A stretch of DNA of 64,000 bases from Paramecium tetraurelia. Its lineage: Eukaryota; Ciliophora; Oligohymenophorea; Peniculida; Parameciidae. The notes below the pieces were generated by a model. The model made no database searches. It was not told the DNA's origin and worked only from the letters and a program-made list of their open reading frames with translations. The position numbers and the translations under genes are program-made. Shown here in pieces: positions 26,773 to 38,417 of the stretch. Each line of letters starts with the position of its first letter. The first letter of the stretch is position 1. Where the stretch lies: positions 133,825-197,824 of the forward strand of contig NW_001799640.1 of assembly GCF_000165425.1 (NCBI RefSeq), written 5' to 3'.

Positions 26773-28064
26773 TCAAAATATTGAGCATTCAACTCCTATT
26801 TGATTTGGATCGTCCTCTTCATTTTCTTCCTATTTAGCTAAATGTTTTTCAAATTCTCCCAATTGAAATTCCTCCAATTTATAAGTATTTCCATTTTTCA
26901 TTGTACTATTAGGTCCTGGCAATATCTTAAAGTAAATAGCATTATTACCTCGACTATTTGATTTTTTATGTTTTAATTTAACTATGTAGGGAATTCTATA
27001 TTAAACTAAATATGTAAATCTCCAAAATGAAGTTCATCCTTAAAAGTTGGTAATCCTTTCTCCTTTACTGTCATTATTGAGTTCGGCTTTATGATCTAAT
27101 TTGTTGTCACATTTATTATTTTATCATCCAAGGTTTCTAATTCTAAATTTAACCCTGTCAGAGATTCCTTAAGTGAGATTGTTTTCTAATAGAATAGATC
27201 TGTTCCCTTTCTTATATACTATGGATGTTGCTCAATTTGCAAATAAACATAAACATCTCCATTCTCATATCCAGGCTAATTAAATATTTAAGGATTTCCT
27301 TACTTTCTAGTTTCCTTTGCCATATAATTTAACACAATATTCGTCTGGAACACCTTTCTCTATAGGAATTTCAATTTCTACTTCTCCATCTATTCTTCCT
27401 GCCCCTTTACATTATTTACATTCATTTTCTTTTAAAAAGATCTACCCTTTTCTTAGGTAATAGAATAAATAATTTACCCTTTGCAATCTGGACAAGGAGC
27501 TTATTATACTACATTCAATCCAGGTTAAACTTAGACAAGCATTTATACAATTTTTTATCCTTTGCATGATTTGCAATTGCTAGGTTATTATCCTCCTTAA
27601 CCTTGACAACTTTCACATGTTCTCTAGACGTTAGTTAATGTTTTTTTATGATATGCCCCTTGATAAACATCCTTCAATGTAATCTTATGCTCTAGTTTAA
27701 AAGGATCGCATTTTTTAAATTATTAATTCTTGACATTCAATTTTCTTAACAATCCCTGTTTTCCCTATTTATCATAAATCTTTTTTTTTTCAGGGTCAGA
27801 AAGGACCTCATTTGCCTTTTAGATTAATTAGAATTTTTGCTAGTTACCTCCAGGTCTATCTGGATGGTATTTCTTGGCTAAAGTCTTATAAGCCTATTTA
27901 ACAGTAGCTATATCTGATTAAGGGGGAATTTCTAATATTTCATAGAGTTCTTTATTATCTACATCTTCTTACTAAGGAAATTGCTCATAAAAATCTTAAT
28001 CCATTTCTTCGTCCATGAATTGAGGAAAAGCTCCAAAAGGGCCAGAAAATGGAAATCCAAACAT
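26773..28064 (-). CDS. Class A J-protein (DNAJA/Ydj1-type Hsp40)
   Basis: Hsp70 co-chaperone. Three introns (26, 28 and 23 nt) give 404 residues. The J domain covers about 38-100 with the Hsp70-activating HPD in KKYHPDRPGG and the NEVLSDPEKKKIYD helix. The zinc-finger region follows with four CxxC motifs: CESCQGQGG, CKSCKGQK, CPDCKEKG and CKQCKGAG. Then come the client-binding domains (IPIEKGVPDEY, PGYENGDVYVYL, LHFGDLHIQF, ILPGP). The end GVECSIF corresponds to the GVQCxxS end of animal DNAJA proteins but lacks a CaaX box, so it is probably not farnesylated. The usual glycine-rich linker after the J domain is very short. The Phe/Pro-rich N-terminal ~30 residues are an extension. Confidence 0.92.
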
Positions 28065-28199
28065 TATTTTGAAATTAAATTTATTTATAAATTTTTGTAT
28101 CAATCATTATAAAATGAATGAAAAATAATGTATTTCTAAATTTACCCTGAAAGATTTAATCCAATTCAATAAAAGAACTGCAAATAAATAATGTATCAT

Positions 28200-29388
28200 T
28201 CAATATTAAGCTACCCGTAATTTTGAATCTCTGATCTAACTTTACTAGGTTGACAATTTGCTCTTCAAGAATTCATTGTCTGATTTGTGAACCCTATAGC
28301 TCTCCAATTCATGTCTCATATCAATTAACTAATTATTTAATGAAACTAAATGCAAACCTATTTATTTAATCTTTTTATTTCACTTTCCAACACCTATATT
28401 TTTTCTTCCTGCTCATCCAGATCCCCCAAGTTTTCGTTTTTCTCATTTTACATTAATTATTCTTAGTAGTACTTAATTTCCTATTTGGCCTACTCCAATT
28501 CTTCCTATAATTGTTGGTGGTCATTCGTAGATAATCCTTATTGCAACTAAGGATAAAAAATATTCTTACTTTATTTTTCAATGCAGCAATTTCATTCTCC
28601 TTTTATTCAAGTTATGATTTCAATTTTGAGCCTTCTTTTATTAATTGATTATTTTATAACTCTAATTTGTATAACTTAGATTTCAGATTACTTGATAGAT
28701 AATTTCTTACCTAATTTCTTAAGTGTTGGAATCTGCAATGTTTTTTCTGCTTCTCCATTCTAAAACCTCTTGATCTCTTAATTAAAGCAAACTCTTAGTT
28801 TATTCAAGTTCTGAAATTTTCTCTTTGCCAAATATATTCATTTATTGTAATTTGTCTGTCAATACCCCAAGAACAGTTTCATTTTCTTTTTTCAAATCTT
28901 AGAGTTCTTTATTATGTTATTCTTTCAACCTGTCAATCAATTCATTTAGAAGTACGATTTCCTAATCCTTATTCTTCACTGTTTCTTATAATATTTAATT
29001 TTCTGTATAAACTTCTTGTAATTTGTTATTAGTATCCTATTATAGAGTATTCATATCATTTTATAATTGAATTTCCTATTGAGTTGACTTTTGGAGATCT
29101 TAAGCTAACTTATCATATCTTTTCAACAACTCATCCAAGAAAACCTAAAGTTAAGGGACACTCAACTCAGCCTTATTAACAGGCTCTTTTTAGGGAGTCC
29201 CAGATTGATCATTGGGAATGAAGCGAATTATTTCGGTGATAGGAATAATGCGTTTTGGTGATGAAAATTGGGTTGGACTCAATTAAGTTCTTAAAGCTGG
29301 GGAAGGCTATGGAAGTAGAGGATGAATAGGTTACAATTTTAATCTAAAGGGCTTTTGGTGTTCTTTAAAGAGGATGCTAATAATTCAT
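28200..29388 (-). CDS. Coiled-coil protein, unknown
   Basis: Four introns (28, 20, 23 and 29 nt) leave 1,089 nt, 362 residues. After a ~70-residue N-terminal region rich in Ser, Pro and Thr (SPTQFSSPKR, a possible phosphorylated segment), the protein is almost entirely heptad-patterned helix with Leu, Lys, Glu and Gln: for example LLKRYDKLAQDLQKS, LLNELIDRLKEQHNKEL and QEEKIQVLESEIKRLN. No other domain is visible. Such proteins are usually structural (basal body, cortex, Golgi tether), but nothing here decides between these. Start and first intron were chosen because they bring the only ATG in phase with the long frame. Confidence 0.75.
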
Positions 29389-29549
29389 TTTATTGAATAA
29401 TTAAATTAAGTCAATCAATCAAAAAGATCTTTCTATAATTTACATGTTTAAACTATTATCATAACAATACCATAATAACATTGAAATTATATACTATATT
29501 AACAGCAATTTTTAATTTAACAGATTAATCAAACTTTATTCAAAAAAGG

Positions 29550-32099
29550 ATGATGGAAGAACGTCGTCAAAGATCGAATGAGAAAGTCAATGGATAATTA
29601 GATTATTAAACTAGGAAAATCATATCACCATAAACTGATGTGAATTTCAAAAAAGAAAATTCAAACCCTTTGGATTAAAATAGCAGCTTTTATTCATTAA
29701 AGGGTTATGAAAGATAAGCTCCATATAAATCAAATTAATATGATTAGAATCGCCAAACTGGAGAACCATTAAAAATAGGATCTACTAATAACCCATACCT
29801 TTAGCAATCTGTAAGCAATAACAATGAGTAAGAGCAAATTAAACCATTTATTCGGCCATATCAAGAAGGAGATCAAAGAAAACCATTAGATTAAGTTAAT
29901 TACAAATACGAATAGCGATAATTGAATGAAAAAGGGATTACTAGTCCTTATGGGAATATTGACAACAAAAAAAGAGATACAATAGGAACTAGGACTCCTT
30001 TTGATCCAAACGTAAATATGAGTTCTTAAACTCCACTATCAAGATAAGATAATTGCAGAAGAGATACTTAATTATCAGAATAGAAACGAGAGTTTCAATT
30101 GCCTGAATACAAAAGAATGTATCCAGAGGATCATCATCGAATTCATTAGAGATAGATGAGTTCATTTGACATGAAGTAGATGCCAGTTGATCAAGGAGAT
30201 AGAACTAGATATGAATAAGAAAGAATTAAGACATTAGGAGGATAATAAGAATAGCCTGAAAGAATGGACAGATTGATAAGAGCATCTGATTACGTGAGGA
30301 AACCAGACAATAATGATTTATATGAATAAGATAAAAGAGTATTAGAGAGAAGAGAATAATATTAAAGAGGAGGAGTTGAATAGGGTTTGTATGATTAAAG
30401 AAATTCTGCTAAATCCTAAGAGTATTCTTAGAGACAATAAAATTAAATTAGAAGACCTTAGGAAGTTTCGAAAACTCCTGTTGAAGGAAGAGTTAGTTAA
30501 AAAAGAGGCTTTGATGATCAAATACAATAGGATGGAAAGTTTAATTAATCACAATATCCTGAAGGCAGGATTTAATAATAATAGTTTTATGATATACCAC
30601 CTCCCTTAGATGATCAAAGAAGAATGCCCAACCCTTATGATGAGAGAAGATATGCAAATCCATATGAACATAGACCCTAAACTTAAGATTAGAGACCACC
30701 TTTTGAAAGAAGACCAGATCGACCTGAGAATGAAAGAAGGTTAGAACGTCCTGAATTTGATAGAAGACTTGAATTCGAAAACAGATCTCCTTATTAAGCA
30801 AGATTTGGCCCGGAAGTAAGACCTGAAATGGATTAAAGAATACCCCCAGAGTATAGAAATTAGTAAGGGTATAATTATGAAAGATTTTAATAATATGGAT
30901 TTAGGTAAGGTATGGAAGAACAATATCAAAATGAAGTTAGATAACCATAAAAGCAATAATTTCAAGAAATACCAGCTTGCAATTATCCAGATAGATTTTA
31001 AGAAGCGAGTTATGGGATGAACTATAGAAAATATCCAGACGCCCGATTTATTTAGGATGGGTAAAAAGAAAGGAGAGAGTTCTTAGAAGGAAGCTTTGGA
31101 ATAATGCAAGGGAGACCTGAAGTAACATAAGGAAGACCTGAGTTACCGTAAGGAAGACCAGGATTGATGGAAGGAAGATAATAGTAAATTGATGTTAGAG
31201 GGGGATTAAATAGGACATATGGAGAAGAACTCACTTAAGGTGCTTCAAATGGATTCGATGGACGCAGAGAATAGTTTGGTATCAGGCCTCCAATATAAAG
31301 TAGACCATATGAGGAAAGAGGAAATTTTGAATAAAGGGTTCATATTGAGACTAAAAATTAATATTAAAAGGAATTTGATGATAAGTTTGGTGATAGATAT
31401 TTTGAATAAAAATATACACAAAAATAAGACATCATGGGGAGAAAAGACTTTGGTAGATCTGATTATGGAAAATTGAGAGAAGAATTAGATAGAAGGAATA
31501 ATTATGAAAGACCAGTAATGGAGACAAATATGTCAGAATTTGGAAAAAGAAGAGAGTTTGATGGTGCAACAAGACCAGAAACAAATTTTGGAAGGACTAA
31601 TGATGTAGGATAGAAGCCAGATGAGAGGTATTTAAGAAGAGAATATCAAGATTAAGGATAGAAATTGAGTTATCATAATGACACTTCAGTAATGGATAGA
31701 TTGGGGTTGGAGAAAGGAACTAACTTAAAGATCATAGGTAATTAAGCTGCTGAAAATATGTTGAGAGGAGGTCAACCAATGAACAGATAATACGATAGAG
31801 AGAGAGGATTGAATAGATTAGGAATGGGAGAAAGAGTGGGTAGTTTTACTAATAATAAAATGGGGTATTAAAGAACAGCAGTTTAAGATAGAGAGGAGTA
31901 TTAAGCTTATGTTAGATCCAAACTTTTGCTTAAGCCAGCATTAGAGAATGATACGACTGACTTATAGAGAATGAAATCCCAAGATTAGGGATTCCAAAAA
32001 TGTATTTATATTAATCATATTTTAGTGCAAAGTCCTAAGGGCTAAATTGATACTCGGATTGGAGGTTATGATATTTAGAGGAGAGAAGGAAGGATTTGA
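29550..32099 (+). CDS. Large disordered Arg/Gln/Tyr-rich protein (849 aa)
   Basis: A single uninterrupted frame of 850 codons from ATG 29550 to TGA 32099, far longer than chance even with only one stop codon. The composition is extreme: Arg, Gln, Asp/Glu, Tyr, Pro and Gly dominate, with loosely repeated short units such as RPYEERG, RRPDRPENERR, GRPELPQGRPG and REEYQAY. Almost no hydrophobic runs, so it is predicted to be disordered. It resembles RNA-binding or condensate-forming low-complexity proteins, or a cortical scaffold; this is inference. Only the last ~60 residues (KCIYINHILVQSPKG) look more ordered. The next gene, convergent, ends 33 bp away. Confidence 0.8.
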
Positions 32100-32132
32100 T
32101 ATGTAATACTTTTATTTATATATACATTTTTA

Positions 32133-33252
32133 TCATTAATCATTTAAAATATGATATTCTGATCTGAATTATTTCTTGTAATAATTTGTACCTGGACATA
32201 CCAAAAGTATTTCTATGAATTCCCTCACAGTTACTTTGTAACCCTACATGATGGAGAGCATTTTGGCTTTAATGTTCAATTTGGCATAATTTCCATCATC
32301 TAATTCAATGTAGCATTCTATATTATTCAAATTGTATTGTTGATCTTGATCCCAAGGCAAAGGAGTTTGAAATAAGGGAGCCAGGATTTAGTATAGCTTT
32401 GTTTATTCTGAGCAATATTAAATGAAGTCTCTTTGTTTAAATTCAGGGTATGTGACTAGCATAGGAACAGTCAAGATGGGAGGGTTGGCTTATTCTAATG
32501 ATATTTTTTATGGCTAAGATTATTTGAATTCAGATACTTGATATTCTGGAGGCAAAGATATTTTGGATGGACCCATTCTGATGCCCTTCTGATTGCAAAT
32601 AGCATATAGTTATTGTAATTTCTTTTCTTCTTCGGTTTTCTTTTCTTGTCTTTCGATTTATTAAAGAATTAATTTCTTCAGTTCTTCGATATCCTTTTCT
32701 TTGGATATTTCGAGTGCAAGATTGCAAAACTTCAAGGCCTCAGTGAAATGAAGTATTTGATACAGACATTGGGCACATCTGAAATAAGGTTTGATAAACT
32801 TGGGATCATTTTCAATAGCCCATTTGCAATCTTGAATTGCACATTTATAGTTTTCTAGTGATATTACTTGATAGAGTACTTTATTTGTAGGAAATCAAGG
32901 CTCTGTTACTAAAGAGTTTGGCCATAAGTTCCTTGTCTCCACAATCTTATTCTATTGCATCAGAGTAGATTTCGTAAGCCTTCTTTTGGAAGTACTTCTT
33001 ATCTCCGTCTTTTTTCATGATTTCATTTGCATTCTTGAGTAAGGCAGCTGCGATGTTAACAGGAGTATCATCATATTGGAGATTTTACAATGCCAACAAT
33101 TCAGGGTAGTTTTCAATGTCTTCTGGGATATGATCTAAAAAGAGAGGGTGGTTTTTGAGATATGTGAAGGCTTCTTCAGTTTCTTCAGCTGTCATTCTTT
33201 GTTTTGGAACATAATCATCTGGAATTCCATCCAGAAAATCAAATAATCCCAT
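32133..33252 (-). CDS. TTC4: TTC4/Cns1 co-chaperone (TPR protein)
   Basis: Hsp90/Hsp70 TPR co-chaperone. After a 25-nt intron the protein is 364 residues (356 if a possible 24-nt in-phase intron near 32536 is removed). Order: N-terminal region with HPLFLDHIPEDIENYPELLALQ; three TPR-like helical pairs at about 90-200 (AYEIYSDAIEQDCGDKELMAKLFSNRALISYKQ and ALKFCNLALEIS are clear but longer than can be quoted in one piece); a charged helix; and a C-terminal domain with LAPLFQTPLPWD and VTVREFIEILLVCPGTNYY, which matches the wheel domain of TTC4/Cns1. In yeast the family is essential and links chaperones to translation. Confidence 0.88.
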
Positions 33253-33341
33253 GGCTTACATATGTTAAAAAATAAATAATTTAATTTAATGAAATGACAT
33301 AATAAATCACACACAAAGCAAATTTGAAGGAAGTTATAACA

Positions 33342-33916
33342 TCAGTTATATGATAAGAGTTTCTTTAGACACCAGAGTCTACAAGAACAGTCTTCGTTTT
33401 CATCATATAGGTTTAACAACAAATGGATTTTGATTTGTTTAATTTGTTCTGAGGTGTATGATGAATTTAAAATGTTCATTGTTTAATCAAATGTTTCAAA
33501 TGTACAATTTAAATTAGTGAATTCGCCATTGATTTTGAGTTGAAAGGTCAATTCTAAGATAGTTATACTATTATAATACTTGAATCTTCTTTAACTTATG
33601 AAATTTAAGACAAGTCCGCATGATTAATTTCATACAAATTTTCTGTTTCAATTTCTGTGATAGTTTAATCATTGGAAGGTTGCTTCATAAATTCTGTGAA
33701 ATCGTTTTAAATTGATTCTACTTCTGTGTTATCTGGTTATTCAACTTTCTCAATTAATGGTTCTTAATTTGACTGTAATTATTTTTGTTATACTTTCTCT
33801 TTCTTTTTATGAGAGATCTCTTTCTTCTAGGTTTACTTTTTGATTGTTTTTTATTATTTGACACTTTATTGAATTTGAAATGAAGCATGAGGTTGGGGAA
33901 TCTTGTCGAATTACAT
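33342..33916 (-). CDS. Small hypothetical protein (182 aa)
   Basis: A 26-nt intron (GTATTATAATAG...CTTAG) joins two frames to give 182 residues, in phase. The first ~120 residues are Gln/Lys/Glu-rich and probably disordered (MQFDKIPQPHASFQIQQSV start). The last 60 are more ordered: KLTFQLKINGEFTNLNCTFE, then helix IKQIKIHLLLNLYDENEDC and CRLWCLKKLL. Not recognised. The two halves of different character joined by a good intron are the main support. Confidence 0.55.
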
Positions 33917-33987
33917 TTTTTCATAATATGAGGATAACAGCATGAAGAGTTGGGAAATGAGAATGATCAATTAGAAGTAAATTGATA

Positions 33988-34356
33988 TCATATTGAAAGT
34001 CTTAGGTAAAAACAAACTATTATAGATATTAGAAAATACTTCAAATTTTAGATGATAACGGATGTGGCAACTGCAATTGAATTTGCAAATTGAAGTTTGT
34101 TAGAAGTATCAATTAATGTAAGAGTGAAAAACCCAGCTAATAAATTCAGATACTGAGGATAATTGAAATAATTACTTGATTCGATTAGAATATGGGAGTT
34201 AATCTTGGATGAGACATCATTTAGTTTGAATCCCAAAATTCTACAGGTTGATTCTCATATATCTGTAGTAGGGAATTTAATGTCAGGAATGAAACTGTTG
34301 CCCTTAAAGCTGAAAGAGACATAAATTAATTAAACAAAAAGTATTTGAAAATCCAT
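33988..34356 (-). CDS. Possible small membrane protein with an in-frame TGA
   Basis: ATG 34356 opens a signal-like MDFQILFVQLIYVSFSF, followed by a plausible polar region, an in-frame TGA at 34255-34257, then ESTCRILGFKLNDVSSK and a C-terminal hydrophobic helix ending at TGA 33988-33990. A 42-nt GT-AG intron covering the TGA would give 108 residues in phase, but that is longer than nearly all introns here. Otherwise it is a pseudogene, a sequence error or TGA recoding. No family recognised. Only 71 bp separate it from the next gene on the same strand. Confidence 0.35.
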
Positions 34357-35595
34357 TTAAGAATATCTTGCCTTTATATTAATAAATATAAATATATATT
34401 TTACTTATATATTTGAACAACCTTCATTAGCAAACTAATTTACTGAATCTATATTATTAATTGTATATCAAATCTTGAATTATACCAAACACTATCTCAA
34501 ACTCTTTTATATCATAAACAAAAGTAGATTAAATTAATGTATAATAAACTAAAATTAATTCGAAAAACAACACTTGTTAATAATTCTATGCAGTTTATAG
34601 TGAAAGAACCATCATAAATGATGAACAATATCTTCATGAAGCTTAAATATTCGCAGATAACAGTCTTCAACATTTCCCCTTTTTAAGAACAATAAAAAGA
34701 ATTCTAATTGATAGGAATTCTTTTTTGGATTCGAAGTAGAAAAAGGAGACATTAAGATATTAGAGAATACTTATTGAAAATGTTATTGCCATAGTTAATA
34801 AAGAGCATAAAAATAAATTACAAAGTTTTTTAGGGTTACTCTAACATATTCAATATTGATTTTGACTAAATTAGACATTTGAATAAATGGTGATTGTTTT
34901 GCTTCTGGGATGGTTTTTATATATATAATATTTTGGAAACAATTCGTTCCAAAGATCGAATACTTTAAGTTTAAACCTATCTCAAGTATTCTTAAATAAT
35001 ATTAGCAATCCTTTTAACTGAAAAATCTGATATGATTCTATGCATTGTTATATAAAACTCATTAATAATCTATTTCACAATTAAATCTCATTAATACAAT
35101 CTCTGCCATTTTATCGTCCTTATACCTATTTACTCAAACACATAATCTCTAACTTTCTCTATCAATAATAACATTTTGATTGTAAATCAAGGTTTTGATA
35201 TAATTAAGTGATCTACTTGTAAATTGAATTTGAACTTCAAAATTGGATATCAGTTCATAATATTAAATTATATACCTTATAGTGCTTATTTTCATTATAC
35301 TGTAGTTTCAGTCCTTGAAGAATAAGCATTAGATATTTCTAAATTAGTATGAATCGTCTTTAAACTTAAATATGAAATTTAATGATCTTCATCCTAATCC
35401 ATCAGCAAAATAATTAGAATTATTTATTAAATTGTTGCTCTCCTTTTGAATCATCAAAACATAATGCTCCAGAATCACTCACAAAATTAGAGATGTTGTG
35501 CGAATGATGCAACTTCAAGGCAGAGTATAATCAATGTAAATTCATAAAGAAAATAATTAAATATGTGGCAAATTGTATATTTAATGTACTTTAGA
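34357..35595. other. 1.2-kb region with no confident gene
   Basis: Open frames exist on the plus strand (34479-34859 without ATG, and from ATG 34537), but they overlap in different frames, no intron joins them into one gene, and no motif is visible. The last part is the 3' flank of the S28e gene. No RNA gene was recognised. Confidence 0.5.
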
Positions 35596-35831
35596 TCATC
35601 TTAATCTTCTGGCTTCTCTTTCACATTCCATAAGTTCCAATGTGTCACCTTTTCTGACTGGTCCCATTACATTTCTAATCAATGTTCTTTATTAGCCAAC
35701 CAATTGAACCTTAACTTATGTAATTCCACCTCTAGAACCTGCATTCAGTATTGATAATTTCTACCTGTTCTTCCAATGATTTCGATAACTGTGGCTCTTG
35801 TACCTTCTACTCTATCCTTAGTTGAATCCAT
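35596..35831 (-). CDS. RPS28: 40S ribosomal protein S28e
   Basis: Small-subunit ribosomal protein near the mRNA exit. A 26-nt intron (35739-35764) splits it after GRT; the spliced protein is 69 residues, the usual family length. Hallmarks: [35 protein letters not shown] and the invariant end [10 protein letters not shown]-like [10 protein letters not shown]. The Gln of TQV, conserved across eukaryotes, is encoded by TAA here, direct evidence for the code. The start ATG 35831 gives [10 protein letters not shown], matching the family start. Confidence 0.97.
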
Positions 35832-36168
35832 AATGGGCTTATCTAATTTTTAATTAAATGATTTAATTAATTTCCTTTTTTCATACAAATATATACAAAT
35901 TAGTATCAAAACAAATTAATTCATCTCACTTCCCACTCCTATTAACCATATAACCACATCCTTCAATAACAAGTCTATAGAGCATTCATTCAACATTCTA
36001 TTTTCAACTGAATCTCAAATTCAACCTTCCCTTCCTTGTTTGTACATGTTATTAATAGGGATATTGAATGCACAAACAAAAACGAGACTTAACTTAACGA
36101 ATCAATTTATGAAATGATGCATAGATTAATAATATAAATTTCCATGAATTTATATTTTGATTATTTAT
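35832..36168. other. Divergent promoter region of S28e and the basic orphan
   Basis: About 340 bp between divergent start codons. AT-rich with a few C-rich runs (CACTTCCCACTCC near 35930). It should carry the strong S28e promoter; no motif can be named. Confidence 0.5.
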
Positions 36169-37026
36169 ATGTCTGAGAGATCATTGTCACCGTCTGATTA
36201 TTATGAATTAAAACATGTTAAATCCATAACCTATAAGCACGCATCAAATGTAAAGAAAGGAAGAACCATCCTATACCAAAGTACTGACAAATTAGAGAGC
36301 GATTTAAATAAATGCAATTTAAGTTGCGATTGCTCAGAATGTGGATAACTAGTGGGATTTTCGTTAAAATTATATAGAGAATTACCTCTAAAAGAAACAA
36401 GGTATTCCATGACATATTAATTTAGAAATCAAAAGAAAAAAAAAACATTAAGAAGATTTAAAGCTGTGGGAAATGCCATTATTTTTATTCTGACTTACAA
36501 AATGGAAGCAATTAAACGAATAAAAAAGAAAATGCATCTTCTAAGAGCAGTTCGAAATTTAACTGTAAGAAGACCTGCTGTCGTATAATCAGTACATTTA
36601 TTACCAGTTTAATAACCAATAAAGCAACCGCAAAGGTTATTATACATTGTATTAATTAGTCGTGATGAAGAAATCGAAGAAACAGTGTCTATTCATCCAT
36701 TTTAACCTATCTAAGGAGGACCAAGAAAGAGTAAGATATCAATATATATGGAAAGGATGTTAAAGGATGTATTGCCAAAAAAGGAGGTTGGATTAAAACC
36801 TTTAAGTATATTAAACGATGCACTTAGTAAAAACAAAAAGAAGAGACACATAAAATGCCAATCTCAACTGTCTTTAACTCAATTTAATTGTTAATCCTAA
36901 ATTAAACCTTTTGGTGAATTGAATAAAACATAAGCAACTAATTTTTATTAGAATAATAACAAGGATATATTGAAATTGATAGACATTATGAAGGTCAAAC
37001 GCAGAGTCATTCGTGTAAAGAAATGA
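36169..37026 (+). CDS. Basic orphan protein (285 aa)
   Basis: One uninterrupted frame of 286 codons, start ATG 36169. The protein is strongly basic, with Lys/Arg clusters throughout (IKRIKKKMHLLRAVRN, VKRRVIRVKK at the end). A Cys cluster CNLSCDCSECG at about residues 51-61 could bind metal but matches no zinc finger I know. A middle region (TVRRPAVVQSVHLLPVQQP) is Pro/Val-rich. Nucleic-acid binding is a reasonable guess from charge only. Confidence 0.65.
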
Positions 37027-37210
37027 TTATTTTTTTTTTCTGTAATTTAATCACTTAAATAAATTTAACATCAGTTTATGAATGAATAAACTAAATAATC
37101 TAAATTTGCCGAAGAATCTAATCATTTTTAATATGATTTTGAATGGATAGTATAGATTTAGCAGTTATTAAATTTTATTAAAATTTATTTTACTTATTTA
37201 ATAATATAAA

Positions 37211-38392
37211 ATGTCTTAAATTCATAACGATTTATGTATTAAAGGGATCGACGAATTGAGACAAGCATTCAAAGCAGTTTAACCTTAAACTAGATAATCA
37301 AGTCAACATAAGTACAACTAAGGAGAAATTGAAGTGGAAAGAGTCATTGAAACTTCATAGCCAGTTAATCATACTCATTGTCACCCAATATGCATTTAGT
37401 AGTCTTAACAATTTCCAATAACATATTAACCATATGTAATTATCTAAGAGTAACCTATGGCTGAAAGGAAATCAAAGAAGAAGAAGAAAAAATCCATCAG
37501 TGCAATTTAGGAATAATTTCAAGTACAAGAAATCGTTAGGAAGACTCATAAGAGAGTTGAGTAACCTCATGTTAATTTTGAGAAAGATTTGAATCATTTG
37601 GAATCATTAATTAGGCAGGTGAAAGTTTAAGTACAACCCTCGCAAGTCTTAGAATATAATATTAGTATTCCTGAAACAGAAAAAACTAATGATAATTCAG
37701 AAATGATAACTATGATCTAAGCTCTTAAACCTCAACCAATTTAATTACCTAAGGATGATTATGCAAAAATGGAAAATGCTCGTTTACATGAAGAGGCTAA
37801 ATAAACTAAAATATAATTTCATGAACTTTAAGTTAAATATGATGAACTACTTAAAAGAAAAAGGAAGGAGAAGGTAGTTAAAGAAATTGAATACAAAGAA
37901 ATTCCTTAAATCGTTGAAGTACCAAGAGATGTGATTAAAGAAGTTATCAAACCAATTGAAGTAGTTAAGGAAGTGATAAAGGAAATCTAAAAGCCTGCTG
38001 AAATCACTTTTAAAGAAATTCCTATATACATTCCCCAATATAAGGAAGTGGCTGTAAATAAGGAGGTTCCAGTCTACAAGGAGGTTCCAGTGGAAAAGTC
38101 CATCAATGTTTACAAGGATATTCCAGTGTATAAGGACGTTCCTGTATATCATGATGTTCCTGTCTTTAGAGATGTCCCTATTTATTAAAAGGTTCCAATT
38201 TACAAGGAAGTGCCATTGTATTCAGAGCCTGTTGATGTGTATAGAGAGATTCCTGTGTAAAAGGAGGTGTAAAGGATTCCTGAAAGGTTTGTTGAGGTGC
38301 CACATTTAGATAAAACAAGAAGGAGAATAATATCGCCTAGAGAATATGATAATAGATCTTATATTCGATAACCATATGAGAGGAAATTTTGA
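37211..38392 (+). CDS. Alveolin-like membrane-skeleton protein
   Basis: A single-exon gene of 393 residues. About residues 225-365 are a run of Val/Pro/Glu/Lys/Tyr units of the type KEVPVYKEVPVEK, KDIPVYKDVPVYHD and RDVPIYQKVPIYKE, which is the repeat style of alveolins (inner membrane complex proteins of alveolates) and of articulin-type epiplasmic proteins. The N-terminal part has a Cys/His patch (HTHCHPICIQQ), a basic run KSKKKKKKS and a helical segment before the repeats. Expected location is the epiplasm under the alveolar sacs. The repeats are visible; the family name is inference from them. Confidence 0.8.
37890..38290 (+). repeat. Alveolin-type VPV repeat tract
   Basis: DNA encoding tandem units of six to twelve residues with the pattern (K/R)(E/D)(V/I)P(V/I)Y. 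Units are diverged at DNA level, so the repeat is ancient. Confidence 0.8.
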
Positions 38393-38417
38393 AGTATGAT
38401 TAAAGTATAAATTTTGA

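Noticed and set aside
34479-34891. Overlapping plus-strand open frames in the 1.2-kb spacer
   Set aside because: With one stop codon in AT-rich DNA such lengths arise by chance; no intron joins them, no motif is visible and one lacks ATG.
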